From positions 1-50,690 of the forward strand of contig LJXT01000009.1 in NCBI GenBank assembly GCA_001314815.1: a DNA stretch of 50,690 nucleotides, given 5' to 3'. The stretch comes from Algoriphagus marincola HL-49. GTDB taxonomy: Bacteria; Bacteroidota; Bacteroidia; Cytophagales; Cyclobacteriaceae. Below the pieces are notes generated by a model. It was not told where the DNA came from. It saw only the letters and a program-made list of their open reading frames with translations, and did not search any database. The translations under genes were made by a program, and so were the position numbers. Below are positions 17,553 to 24,623 of this stretch, piece after piece (positions within the stretch are counted from its first letter, which is position 1; every line of letters starts with the position of its first letter).

Positions 17553-17819
17553 GAATTAATTTAAATTATTCCAATTTTAGACTTTAGAATCAAAAATAAG
17601 GAATTCGGGAGTGGGTCGGACGTTATCTGTTAAGCGTTAAATTCCTAGAATTAAGAATGTTGAATTTGGAATTATGAATTGGTCGCTAATTGTCGAATTG
17701 AGGAACTGATGAATTGACGAATTGAAGATTAAGAGTTAAATGTTCCCAGAATTTAGAATGTTGAATTAGGAATTATGAATTGTTGGAACGTGGAACACTG
17801 AACGTTGAACCATGAACGT
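17553..17819. repeat. Intergenic word-repeat island R3
   Basis: It carries ggtcgctaattgtcgaattg words (17681-17700), gttaagcgttaaattc (about 17628), gaattatgaattg and gaacgtggaacactgaacg near 17787-17806. Its 17677-17717 segment is a 40/41 match to 16811-16851 in R2. No gene is seen. Confidence 0.7.
17677..17717. repeat. 41-bp direct repeat, right copy
   Basis: Begins aattggtcgctaattgtcg; a single base differs from the copy at 16811-16851. The two flank the pair at 17039-17552. Confidence 0.9.
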
Positions 17820-18596
17820 TTAAGCCACATCGGCAAAAGTGCGTTCCATTTTTCGAAAGTACATCATCCCAAATACAAACACCACCACCGCGACTATACT
17901 TCCCGGCCAGATCCATTCCCAGGGCATGGGGCGGTTGAGGAAGGCGGCGCGGAAGCCTTCAATCACGCCGACCATGGGGTTGAGGACGTAGAATTTTTGG
18001 TATTCGACAGGGACTGCGGAAGTGCTATAGACCACCGGAGCGGCGTAGAGTAGGAGTTGAACCAGAAAAGTCAGCGCATGCTTTACATCCCGATACTTAA
18101 CTGCCAAGGCGGAAAGGAACATTCCTATTCCCAGGCTGCAGAGCAGGAGTTGCAGGATCAAAAGCGGAGTAAATAGCACTCCCCATCCGGGGACTTGCTT
18201 GAAATAGATGAGCATAATCACCACCACCACAAAGGCAATGGTAAAGTCCAGCATCTTGGAAAGGATAGCGGAGAGGGGCAGCACCATGCGCGGGAAGTAC
18301 ACCTTGGTAATCATATTGGCATTTTGAATCAGGGAATTGGCTGATTCGGTGAGCGTACCGGAGAAGTAGTTCCATGGCCATAGGGCCAAGTAGGAAAAGA
18401 GAATGTATGGCATCCCATCGGAATCTACTTTTGCTAAGCCACCAAAAACCAAAGTAAAGACTACAGTCGTAAAGAGTGGCTGAATAATCGCCCAAGACAC
18501 CCCCAAAATCGACTGTGCATAGCGGGCCTTGATACCGCGTAGCGTCAGGAAGTACAGAAGATCCTTGTATCGCCAAAGCTCCTTGAAGTCTACCAT
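17820..18596 (-). CDS. wzm: ABC-2 type polysaccharide export permease (Wzm-like)
   Basis: 258 residues from ATG at 18596. The N-terminal LWRYKDLLYFLTLRGIKARY and LGVSWAIIQPLFTTVVFTLVF are the standard opening of Wzm/TagG permeases; six hydrophobic segments follow, with a conserved SAL/VKYRDVKHAL loop near residue 165-175 and a final YVLNPMVGVIEGFR segment. It forms the channel for a lipid-linked glycan, driven by the Wzt-type ATPase at 13.8-15.1 kb. The in-frame codons upstream encode VIEPSSGWK, the conserved start of this family, but no ATG precedes them before repeat island R4 begins, so the true start may be a non-ATG codon such as ATT at 18644. Base composition is more GC-rich than the glycosyltransferase block. 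Confidence 0.88.
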   Translation of the reverse strand: MVDFKELWRYKDLLYFLTLRGIKARYAQSILGVSWAIIQPLFTTVVFTLVFGGLAKVDSDGMPYILFSYLALWPWNYFSGTLTESANSLIQNANMITKVYFPRMVLPLSAILSKMLDFTIAFVVVVIMLIYFKQVPGWGVLFTPLLILQLLLCSLGIGMFLSALAVKYRDVKHALTFLVQLLLYAAPVVYSTSAVPVEYQKFYVLNPMVGVIEGFRAAFLNRPMPWEWIWPGSIVAVVVFVFGMMYFRKMERTFADVA

Positions 18597-18828
18597 CTTC
18601 CAGCCGGAGGAGGGTTCGATTACTTTGTAGTGTTGGGTATTAATGATTAGGAATTTAGAATTAGGAATTAGGAATGTTGAGTTAGGAATGAGGAATGATG
18701 AGTTAGGAATGTAGAATGATGAGATGTGAGAGGTTCTAGGTTCTAGGTTGTACGTTTTGGGTTCTACGTTGTACGTTTTGAGTTTTAGATTCTAGTTTTT
18801 GGATTGGAGAACGCTGAACGTAGCACGC
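18597..18828. repeat. Intergenic word-repeat island R4
   Basis: From about 18645 to 18828: ten or so tandem-like gaattaggaat/gaatgatgagtt units, then ggttctaggttgtacg units, then gaacgctgaacgtagc. The first ~48 bases appear still to encode the start of the permease family in frame. No gene is seen. Confidence 0.7.
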
Positions 18829-19077
18829 TCAGGAGTATTTATTTCCTTTTCGGTCTGAATTTTTTAAATAGATCATCAAAGAATTGATTTTAGCTTTAAG
18901 TTTCTCTGTTAAAAGAAGTATTTTATTTAATTCCTCTTCGTCAATGTACTTAAAATCATAGGCTCTATAGGCTTGTGATCTAGTTTCAGAATTTGAGCCC
19001 TTAGCAATTGATAAAAATTGAAAGAACTCTTTATTTCCATCTCTATCAAATCCTTCTGCGACCCTGTGAAATATCAA
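18829..19077 (-). pseudogene. C-terminal part of a four-helix-bundle (23S rRNA IVP-like) gene
   Basis: 82 residues with a TTG as first possible start. RVAEGFDRDGNKEFFQFLSI, then GSNSETRSQ and YIDEEEL, are the second half of the S23/IVP four-helix-bundle family, where the full protein reads x-MDNIAEGF-R. The first half lies at 19332-19493 in matching order and orientation; between them is a GIY-YIG gene with inverted-repeat ends. The reading frame is otherwise intact to the natural C-terminus, so the break is recent or the piece is still translated. The normal protein is about 115-125 residues; its role is unknown. Confidence 0.8.
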
Positions 19078-19327
19078 TAGATAAGTAATTCTTTAGTCTA
19101 TTTTTGATGTATCTCTTACCGTAGGTTGTCTTCAAATATTTTTCTCTATGCAAAGCATCTTTTTGATTTAAACATGCTTCAAAATAAATTAAATCAAGGG
19201 GACGTCTATTTTTGGTTGAGGGTGATAATCCATTAGAGTGTTCCTCAATTCTTTTTTTTAGATCTTTAGTATAACCGGTGTAAAATCTTTTATCAACCTG
19301 ACTCAAAAGTACGTATACGTAAAACAT
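19046..19327 (-). CDS. Small GIY-YIG nuclease
   Basis: 93 residues: MFYVYVLLSQ with RFYTGYT at 14-20 forms the GIY/YIG pair, DLKKRIEEH supplies the catalytic Arg (26), and HREKYLKTTYGKRYIKNRL at 60-78 carries the metal-binding Glu (62). This is the stand-alone UvrC N-terminal-like type common in Bacteroidota. The ATG is six bases inside one 14-bp inverted repeat (19333-19346); the other end of the frame runs through the second repeat (19060-19073), so its last residues (SQGRRRI) are read from the repeat and host gene. The insert contains nothing else. It probably cuts DNA at the repeat-like target and so promotes its own insertion; that is inference. Confidence 0.85.
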   Translation of the reverse strand: MFYVYVLLSQVDKRFYTGYTKDLKKRIEEHSNGLSPSTKNRRPLDLIYFEACLNQKDALHREKYLKTTYGKRYIKNRLKNYLSIDISQGRRRI

Positions 19328-19346
19328 AAGCTTATTTCACAGGGTC
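19060..19346. mobile_element. GIY-YIG insert with 14-bp terminal inverted repeats inside a four-helix-bundle gene
   Basis: Plus-strand GACCCTGTGAAATA (19060-19073) and TATTTCACAGGGTC (19333-19346) are perfect inverted copies bounding a 259-bp core filled by the GIY-YIG frame. The left host piece resumes with codons for VAEGF and the right piece stops after STMD, so the two halves join where the family has MD-N-(I/V)-AEGF. No flanking target duplication is obvious; the original GAC-AAT-GTC may itself have supplied part of the symmetry. No transposase is present. Confidence 0.75.
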
Positions 19347-19493
19347 CATAGTAGATCCAGAGGCACTTGTGATTTGAGCAACGAATTTGTAATCTTTCGA
19401 AAACGCACTTTTTCGAGTTAGCTCTTTAATTGTCAAAGCTATTTCTCTCGCTTCTTTCCAAATTTCCAAATCTTCAAAACGTTGAACTTTCAT
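19332..19493 (-). pseudogene. N-terminal part of the same four-helix-bundle gene
   Basis: Reading from ATG at 19493 (another at 19502), the frame encodes MKVQRFEDLEIWKEARE, then LTRKSAFSKDYKF and QITSASGSTMD, and stops at TAA 19332-19334 just inside the insert, after P-V-K. FEDLEIWKEAR and Q-I-T-x-A-S-G-S are the first two helices of the S23/IVP four-helix-bundle family. Only 53 residues are left, too short for a working bundle. The piece continues as the fragment at 18829-19059 beyond the insert. Confidence 0.8.
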
Positions 19494-19940
19494 GTGGCGC
19501 ATTGTAAGTTTTGGGTTGGACTAACGCTGAACTCTTAACCTAGAACGTGGAACGTTCACAGCTTCGCCCTTTCACTCCCATCGAGGAGCTAGGAATGAGG
19601 AATTAAGAATGATGAATGTTGAATGTTGAATGAGGAATTAGAGTCCCAACAGAAAATATTGCTGTTACTTTAATTCTTCATTAGTCAATTCATAATTCTT
19701 CATTTTTCCCGCTTCGCGGAATCGCAATGGCGACTGAGTAATAAATTTACTCGGTGCTTTTGGAATTGCAAATTTATTTTTTGAAAGAATGGGATTTTGA
19801 AGTTGGAAGAGTGAAGATGGGAGTAGGAAGTAGAGGGTAGAAGGTTAAAAGTTAAGGGTTAAGGGTTCCTAGAGTTGAGAATGTTGAATGAGGAATTAGG
19901 AATGGGTCGAACGTGGAACTTAGAACATGGAACGTTGAAC

Positions 19941-19978
19941 GTTTTGGCATCTCGACTCCGCTCGATATGACAGTTCGG
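19941..19978. repeat. Hairpin-bearing 38-bp repeat unit, copy 1
   Basis: Begins gttttggcatctcgactcc and contains TCGA on both sides of CTCCGC. It resembles dispersed ctcgactccgctc-type repeats of Bacteroidota genomes (recalled, not searched). The second copy at 24468-24505 differs by one base. Confidence 0.8.
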
Positions 19979-20050
19979 AGTTGCCTGAATTATGAATGTT
20001 GAATTAGGAATGTTGAATTAAGAATGAGGAATTAGGAATTGGATTGCTAG

Positions 20051-20086
20051 TTGTCGAATTGATGAATCGATGAATTGACGAATTGA
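20051..20086. repeat. 36-bp direct repeat, left copy (flanks PIN pair)
   Basis: Begins ttgtcgaattgatgaatcg; matches 21118-21153 with one mismatch in the same orientation. Confidence 0.9.
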
Positions 20087-20266
20087 AGGTTAAGGTTCGG
20101 CGTTCGAGGTTCGAGGTTTGTTGTCGAACTGTCGAAATTATCAATTGAAGGTTAAGGGTTAAGGGTTAAATGTTAAGGCAATTCCACGGCAATGTGAACG
20201 CAGAACGCTGAACATAGAACCTTGAACTTTTTCCATTTTGGTCAGGATTGATACTTTAAGTCTATT

Positions 20267-20659
20267 TTATAGATCAAGAATATCCAGAGCGCCTATCCTA
20301 GTAAAATGTTTAAAGTTAAGGGTCGCTAATGGGATGGCATTTGATACTGCGACCGAGGCAATCAAAATATCGGCTATATCAATCAGCTTATTTTTAAACT
20401 TTAGTTCTTTGTATATCCCAGAAGCGACTACAGCGGAATCAGACGTAAATGAAAGGACTTCAACTCTATCAAAGAATTCTTTCCAAAAATTCATTTGCTC
20501 CTTCGACGCCCCCAATAAAACCTCATATTGGGAAATTGATGACACCTTAAAATCGAAATCCTTAAGTGAAAGCCTATACAAAAAGCTTTTTGATTTTTCC
20601 TTATTCCGAAAGTACTCAATCAGTATTCCCGTATCTAAAAGGATTGACTTTTCCGCCAC
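20267..20659 (-). CDS. PIN-domain ribonuclease toxin (VapC family)
   Basis: 130 residues from GTG at 20659. The acidic PIN residues are visible: Asp9 in ILLDTGILIEYF, Glu46 in SQYEVLLG, Asp94 and Asp97 in IDIADILIASVA, and the LATLNFKHF strand with Asn115. These fit a Mg-dependent RNase toxin that cleaves tRNA or rRNA. No ATG is suitably placed; the GTG start overlaps the 3' end of the partner gene by 25 bases. Antitoxin-first order fits a VapBC operon. Confidence 0.88.
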   Translation of the reverse strand: MAEKSILLDTGILIEYFRNKEKSKSFLYRLSLKDFDFKVSSISQYEVLLGASKEQMNFWKEFFDRVEVLSFTSDSAVVASGIYKELKFKNKLIDIADILIASVAVSNAIPLATLNFKHFTRIGALDILDL

Positions 20660-20922
20660 TGATTAATAGATTTTCTTTGCGATTTGTATTCCTCCGATTG
20701 GCTATCACTCATCACTGGCCCTGCCAATAGAAATGAAGAAAACTCGGACGCTTTAGGCTTTTGTCTGATGATTAGCTTCAGCTTTTCCACAATTTCCTGT
20801 AGGGTGGAAGTTGGTAGTCCTTGGGCTATTTCCAATAATTGATTCACCTTTTTATCTACCGGAATTTGGTATGCTTCTGCTGGTTCATTCACCAAGTTTT
20901 TATGTTTTTTTGCCTCAGACAT
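20635..20922 (-). CDS. Putative antitoxin partner of the PIN toxin
   Basis: 95 residues, start ATG at 20922. Highly charged; a central helix LLEIAQGLPTSTLQEIVEKL is followed by LKLIIRQK, and the end is rich in Ser, Gln and Lys (KSINQWRKSQS) like the toxin-binding tail of VapB-type antitoxins. I do not recognise a clear AbrB or RHH DNA-binding motif. The antitoxin call rests on its size, order and 25-base overlap with the PIN gene. Confidence 0.65.
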   Translation of the reverse strand: MSEAKKHKNLVNEPAEAYQIPVDKKVNQLLEIAQGLPTSTLQEIVEKLKLIIRQKPKASEFSSFLLAGPVMSDSQSEEYKSQRKSINQWRKSQSF

Positions 20923-21333
20923 GGTTGAATTTAGTAAAAATGTTTGGGATTTCGGTGTTCGGGGGTTTTAGAATTAGGAATGTTGAATTAAGAATGTTGA
21001 ATTTGGAATTAGGAATGGGTCGAACGTGGAACGTTGTACGTTTTGGGTTGCCTGAATTAGGAATGTTGAATTAAGAATTATGAATGAGGAATTAGGAATA
21101 AGGAATGGGATCGCTAATTGTCGAATTGATGAATCGATGAATTGACGAGTTGAATGATAATGGTTAAAGGTTAATCGTTAAGTTAGCCAACCTTAGACTA
21201 AAAATCTTGGTACTATTTTCTTAGTACTTCGTACAATCACCACTTACTTCTTACTACTCACTTCTTACAACCAATTTTCCTTTTTTTGATACAAAAAACC
21301 AGGGTCGTAAAAATACTTGTCACTAGATACTAG
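20923..21333. repeat. Intergenic word-repeat island R6
   Basis: gaattaggaatgttgaattaag words run from 20970 to 21110; 21118-21153 repeats 20051-20086 of R5 with one mismatch, on the other side of the PIN pair. From 21180 on the character changes to T- and C-rich words (ttacttcttactactcac, then cttgatac units to 21350) that run into the end of the TupA-like gene. No gene is seen; a promoter for the antitoxin should be just upstream of 20922 but no box is clear. Confidence 0.7.
21118..21153. repeat. 36-bp direct repeat, right copy
   Basis: One-mismatch copy of 20051-20086, on the other side of the PIN toxin/antitoxin pair. Confidence 0.9.
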
Positions 21334-22272
21334 CTACTTGATACTTTGCTTGCTTGATGCTTCATGAATGCAGTCCCAAACGCTTTTATCCTTGTATTGG
21401 GGTCTCCATAAAAATCCTAGGGCTAGGTTGATTTCATAAGACTCAAAATGCTCAATTCCTCCACCGGAATATTGGGTGACTTCCCCAAAAAATATTTTAT
21501 CCCTCACTGAATACAGGTCTATCCGGGCGTGTATGAATGGCTTGGACAAAATCTCGGCAATTTCAATCATTCTCTCATGGGTAGAATAGGAAGGAATATC
21601 TTCCAAATCAGGGATACCTGACTGCACTCTATGGATAAGCCGAAGATCCGGGTCTGTGAATGCACGGGAGGGTTTTCCAAAGCGCCCATTGAAAAAGAGA
21701 ATGAATTTCACCTTTCCGTAAAAGCAATAGAACTTGATATCCATGGGAATATCTCCCTCTTCGTTTCGGATCACTTTTTCGCAAATAATCTTCCTTGGAA
21801 TATCCCGGTAGGCCCATTCATGACGTCTTTGTCCATAGCTTGAATTGAGCCAAGTCTTGGCTAGTTGCAGCGTTTTCTGAGGATCAGCACCAGGCATGAC
21901 CAATTTATTCGTTCCGGATCCATGATTGGCTTTCATGAAAAATTCTTTTTGCCAAAGCTCCTCAGGAAAATCCATTCCATTCTTGCTGACATGATAGATG
22001 GGAATCAGAATTTCCTTTGCCACTTTGGAACCGAGTGTCTGACGAACATAATCTCTTACTTCAAACTTATCTGTAGTCTGAATCAGAAGTGGATCCCGGT
22101 CATAAATTATTTTGTGAACCACCCATTCATTGTAGGTCCAAGGATCATGAAGGTTAAGGTCAAATCCATTATGCCTTTTGAAGATTTCATGCAGTTTTGG
22201 ATAGCCCAAGAATCGCTCCCAGAGGTCATAGAGCCGATCGTAGGTACTATTCAGTTTTGCATTAAAATTCAA
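21334..22272 (-). CDS. TupA-like ATP-grasp protein (copy 1)
   Basis: 312 residues. The TupA-like ATP-grasp layout is visible: FFMKANHGSGTNKL at ~109-122 (nucleotide loop), EWAYRDIPRKIICEKVI at ~155-171, PMDIKFYCFYGKVKFI at ~179-194 and HARIDLYSVRDKIFFGEV at ~251-268. The family includes TupA of Bacillus teichuronopeptide synthesis, so a ligase that attaches an amino acid or acid to the glycan is the likely role. The first available start is TTG at 22272; no ATG lies nearby. The last few residues are read from cttgatac-type repeat sequence. It shares about half its positions with the copy at 24.6-25.6 kb. Confidence 0.8.
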   Translation of the reverse strand: MNFNAKLNSTYDRLYDLWERFLGYPKLHEIFKRHNGFDLNLHDPWTYNEWVVHKIIYDRDPLLIQTTDKFEVRDYVRQTLGSKVAKEILIPIYHVSKNGMDFPEELWQKEFFMKANHGSGTNKLVMPGADPQKTLQLAKTWLNSSYGQRRHEWAYRDIPRKIICEKVIRNEEGDIPMDIKFYCFYGKVKFILFFNGRFGKPSRAFTDPDLRLIHRVQSGIPDLEDIPSYSTHERMIEIAEILSKPFIHARIDLYSVRDKIFFGEVTQYSGGGIEHFESYEINLALGFLWRPQYKDKSVWDCIHEASSKQSIK

Positions 22273-22333
22273 TTGCTGGGGATAGGAGTTTAGGAGTGAA
22301 TGCTGAAATATTGATTTTTAGCAGTAAGTCATT

Positions 22334-23200
22334 CTACCTAGTCAATTGCCTTAGGTATTGAGTAAAAAACCAGCCTGCATCTTTCAACCTTTTGTGAATA
22401 AGGGAAAACCTCAGATAGCGAAGGCAAGTCTGTCGATAAATGGCTGGGGGAATTTTGGAAGAAAATGGGTTGGTAGCTGGATTTAGGGCTGTTTGAACCG
22501 CTGCAATCTCAGCATTTACCAGTTTTTCGCGTTTATTGGCAATTTGACCTGATATACTATTTCCATGGATCAGGTAGACATAGGTGGGCTTATTGATGAT
22601 GCCCCAAGTGGGGTAGTTGAGTATGACTCGAAAGAAGAGTTCCCATTCCTGATGTTTTTTCAATCCTAAAGAGAAGAGCCCGGTTTTTTCGAAGACTTCC
22701 CTTCTAAAAAGTGGCCCACCGGTAATAAAGAGAATTCGAAATCTCAAGTAATCTTCAACGGCTTGGTCGGATTGGATATTTTGATGAAAGGTCTGCGGAC
22801 CGGCATAATCTTCCTCATATCGGATTTCGGCCCTAGAAGCTACGAAGGCAAATTCAGGATGAGATTCGAGGAAATCGACCTTCTCCTGCAGGCAATGAGG
22901 CAGCATCAGATCATCCGAATCAAACCACTGAACAAACTCACCGGAGGCTAGTGAATAGGCATGATTCCGGCATGAATTCCCTCCTTTTGGCAGATGGTCA
23001 GGGCGTCGGACTACTTTGATCCTAGGCTCTTTGCCGGCAAAGTCACGGAGTAAATCCAAGGAAGCATCGGTACTGTGGTCGTCTACGACTATACATTCCC
23101 AATTACTATAAGTCTGCTCGCAGATGCTTTGAAAAGTGTGTGGAATGTATGCTTCCTTATTGAAGTTGGGGATGAGAATAGAAACTAGTTTTTCAGCCAT
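22334..23200 (-). CDS. Glycosyltransferase family 2
   Basis: 288 residues from ATG at 23200, which gives the normal opening MAEKLVSILIPNFNKEAYI; a GTG 105 bases upstream would overlap the methyltransferase gene by 74 bases and adds unconserved sequence. VVDDHSTDASLDLL is at ~38-51 and the metal site is DSDD in WFDSDDLMLP at ~91-100. GGPLFRREVFEKTG and KHQEWELFFR near 160-180 are typical acceptor-side segments. It lies 31 bases downstream of the methyltransferase and 61 bases upstream of TupA-1, probably one operon. Confidence 0.85.
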   Translation of the reverse strand: MAEKLVSILIPNFNKEAYIPHTFQSICEQTYSNWECIVVDDHSTDASLDLLRDFAGKEPRIKVVRRPDHLPKGGNSCRNHAYSLASGEFVQWFDSDDLMLPHCLQEKVDFLESHPEFAFVASRAEIRYEEDYAGPQTFHQNIQSDQAVEDYLRFRILFITGGPLFRREVFEKTGLFSLGLKKHQEWELFFRVILNYPTWGIINKPTYVYLIHGNSISGQIANKREKLVNAEIAAVQTALNPATNPFSSKIPPAIYRQTCLRYLRFSLIHKRLKDAGWFFTQYLRQLTR

Positions 23201-23231
23201 GAAAGGCAAATTAGCTATGCAATTTGAAAGA

Positions 23232-23951
23232 TTAAGCGGGTTTGAAATAAATTCTTGTTTCGGAGAAAAAAGGATCACAAATCTGTACGCCTTGATATTT
23301 TTCACAGCGCCAATTGCCCATCAATTCATGCATTGCTTGTTGGTAGGATTCGCGTTCAGAATTGTCAAAAACCAGCATGCCTCCCGGTTTGAGTTTTGAG
23401 ATCGAATTGCGAAGGCATTCGGGTCTTGCACGTCCATCGATAAGGATCAAGTCAAAGGCTTCATCCGAGAGATGATCAGCCGCATGAGCATAAGCTTTCC
23501 AAGACATCCCTTCCGAAAATAGGCCATGCACACTTCGGTATTTATCTTCAATTTCCGGTTGATTGATTTCTGGTTTATAAAGATGAAGTGAAACCATTTT
23601 GTCATTTTCCAGCTCCTTTTTCACGGTTTGAAACCATTCATGATCATGCTCTATGGAATAAACTGAGGCTCCTAAATTTCTAAAAAACAGCGTACTGCCC
23701 CCCAGTCCGAATTCCAGAATATTCATCCCTGGTATGATGAGTTCCCGGAGACGCTCACAGGCAAAATGATTGATCCAGGGGAGTTGGCGTTCGTAAGGAA
23801 ACACCCGCTCCCTGTTGTAATCATAGTAGGCGGAGTAACCTTTGAGGGCTTCGGAGATGGGCTTTCCTTGCTTGATGTATTTCCAAAGTTCATTTAAAAA
23901 GCGCGCAAGGATCCGATGGGATGGTTTGACATACCTGTTATTGGTAATCAT
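23232..23951 (-). CDS. Class I SAM-dependent methyltransferase-like protein
   Basis: 239 residues. MNILEFGLGGSTLFF near residue 76-90 is the glycine-rich motif I, VYSIEHDHEWFQTV follows at ~97-110, and FDLILIDGRARPECL near 163-177 with KPGGMLVFDNSERE at ~188-201 completes the Rossmann methyltransferase pattern. A surface-glycan modification is likely from the neighbours. Start ATG at 23951; upstream lies island R7, so this should be the first gene of the transcription unit with the GT2 and TupA-1. Confidence 0.75.
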   Translation of the reverse strand: MITNNRYVKPSHRILARFLNELWKYIKQGKPISEALKGYSAYYDYNRERVFPYERQLPWINHFACERLRELIIPGMNILEFGLGGSTLFFRNLGASVYSIEHDHEWFQTVKKELENDKMVSLHLYKPEINQPEIEDKYRSVHGLFSEGMSWKAYAHAADHLSDEAFDLILIDGRARPECLRNSISKLKPGGMLVFDNSERESYQQAMHELMGNWRCEKYQGVQICDPFFSETRIYFKPA

Positions 23952-24097
23952 AATGGGTACTTTAAATATAGGTGATTAAGCTGGGGCTAAATATAGAACA
24001 AAAAGTGGGGAGTTGTGGAGTTGGGAGGTTTGGGGTTTCGAGAATTAGGAATTGGGGGAAGGTTTTGGGTTGTAGGTTGTAGGTTCTTTGGGTTTTT

Positions 24098-24170
24098 TTG
24101 TCGAATTGATGAAACGATGAATTGTCGAACTGAGGAGTTAAGGGTTAAATGTTAAGCGTTAAAGGTTAAA
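24098..24170. repeat. 73-bp direct repeat, left copy (flanks TupA-2 and regulator)
   Basis: It runs from ttgtcgaattgatgaaacg to gcgttaaaggttaaa. It matches 26406-26478 at 71 of 73 positions without a gap. Confidence 0.9.
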
Positions 24171-24467
24171 TGCCAGAATTAGGAATGATGAATGAGAAAT
24201 TAGGAAGTGAGAGTTAGATTAGGACGTCATAGCGAGGAGCTGTGCGGATTTTTATCTTTTTCGATTCGCAGGAAGCGACGAAGCTATCTTTTGGAGTTGG
24301 AAGTTGGAGTTCCGAGAATTAGGAATGAGGAATTGGGGGAAGGTTTTGGGTTGTACGTTGTAGGTTCTACGTTTTGGCTTGGGGGTTCTTAGAATTTAGA
24401 ATGTTGAATTAGGAATTATGAATTGTTCGAACGTAGAACGCTGAACATAGAACCTTGAACTATGCAC

Positions 24468-24505
24468 GTTTTGGCATCTCGACTCCGCTCGATGTGACAG
24501 TTCGG
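24468..24505. repeat. Hairpin-bearing 38-bp repeat unit, copy 2
   Basis: Same unit as 19941-19978 with g for a after ctcgat, same orientation. Confidence 0.8.
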
Positions 24506-24623
24506 GGTTCATAGAGTTGAGAATTAGGAATGAGGAATTAGGAATTGGACGTTATTTGTCGAATTGAGGAACTGATGAATCGATGAACTGATGGTTTGAA
24601 CGTTTATTGGTAAGCGTTTAAGG

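Larger units (their letters stand above)
19503..20266. repeat. Intergenic word-repeat island R5
   Basis: The longest island. It has words of all kinds: gaacgtggaacg, gaatgttgaatgagg, gttaagggttaaggg, ttgtcgaattgatgaatcg (20051-20086) and a hairpin-bearing unit at 19941-19978 containing ctcgactccgctcgat. Around 19665-19705 the words appear in reverse orientation (aattcttcattagtc). GAGTAATAAATTTACTC at 19737-19753 is a small hairpin repeated in variant form in R8. An open plus-strand frame across 20238-20666 overlaps the PIN gene and is a shadow. No gene is seen. Confidence 0.75.
23952..24623. repeat. Intergenic word-repeat island R7
   Basis: 672 bp, no gene. It includes ttgtcgaattgatgaaacg with gttaagggttaaatg (24098-24170), which matches 26406-26478 in R8 at 71 of 73 positions, and a copy of the ctcgactccgctcgat hairpin unit at 24468-24505 (37 of 38 bases identical to 19941-19978). 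Words continue without break into the 3' end of the TupA-2 gene. Confidence 0.75.

Noticed and set aside
19060..19346. Insertion sequence with a transposase
   Set aside because: The insert holds only a GIY-YIG frame; no transposase or target duplication was found.
20150..20180. ttaagggttaagggttaaa looks like telomere-type TTAGGG repeats
   Set aside because: It is one of several degenerate words that recur in mixed order in all islands, not a uniform tandem; the genome type is bacterial.
20238..20666. Plus-strand open frame of 142 codons
   Set aside because: It is antisense to the PIN toxin gene, starts in island sequence and has no recognisable domain.
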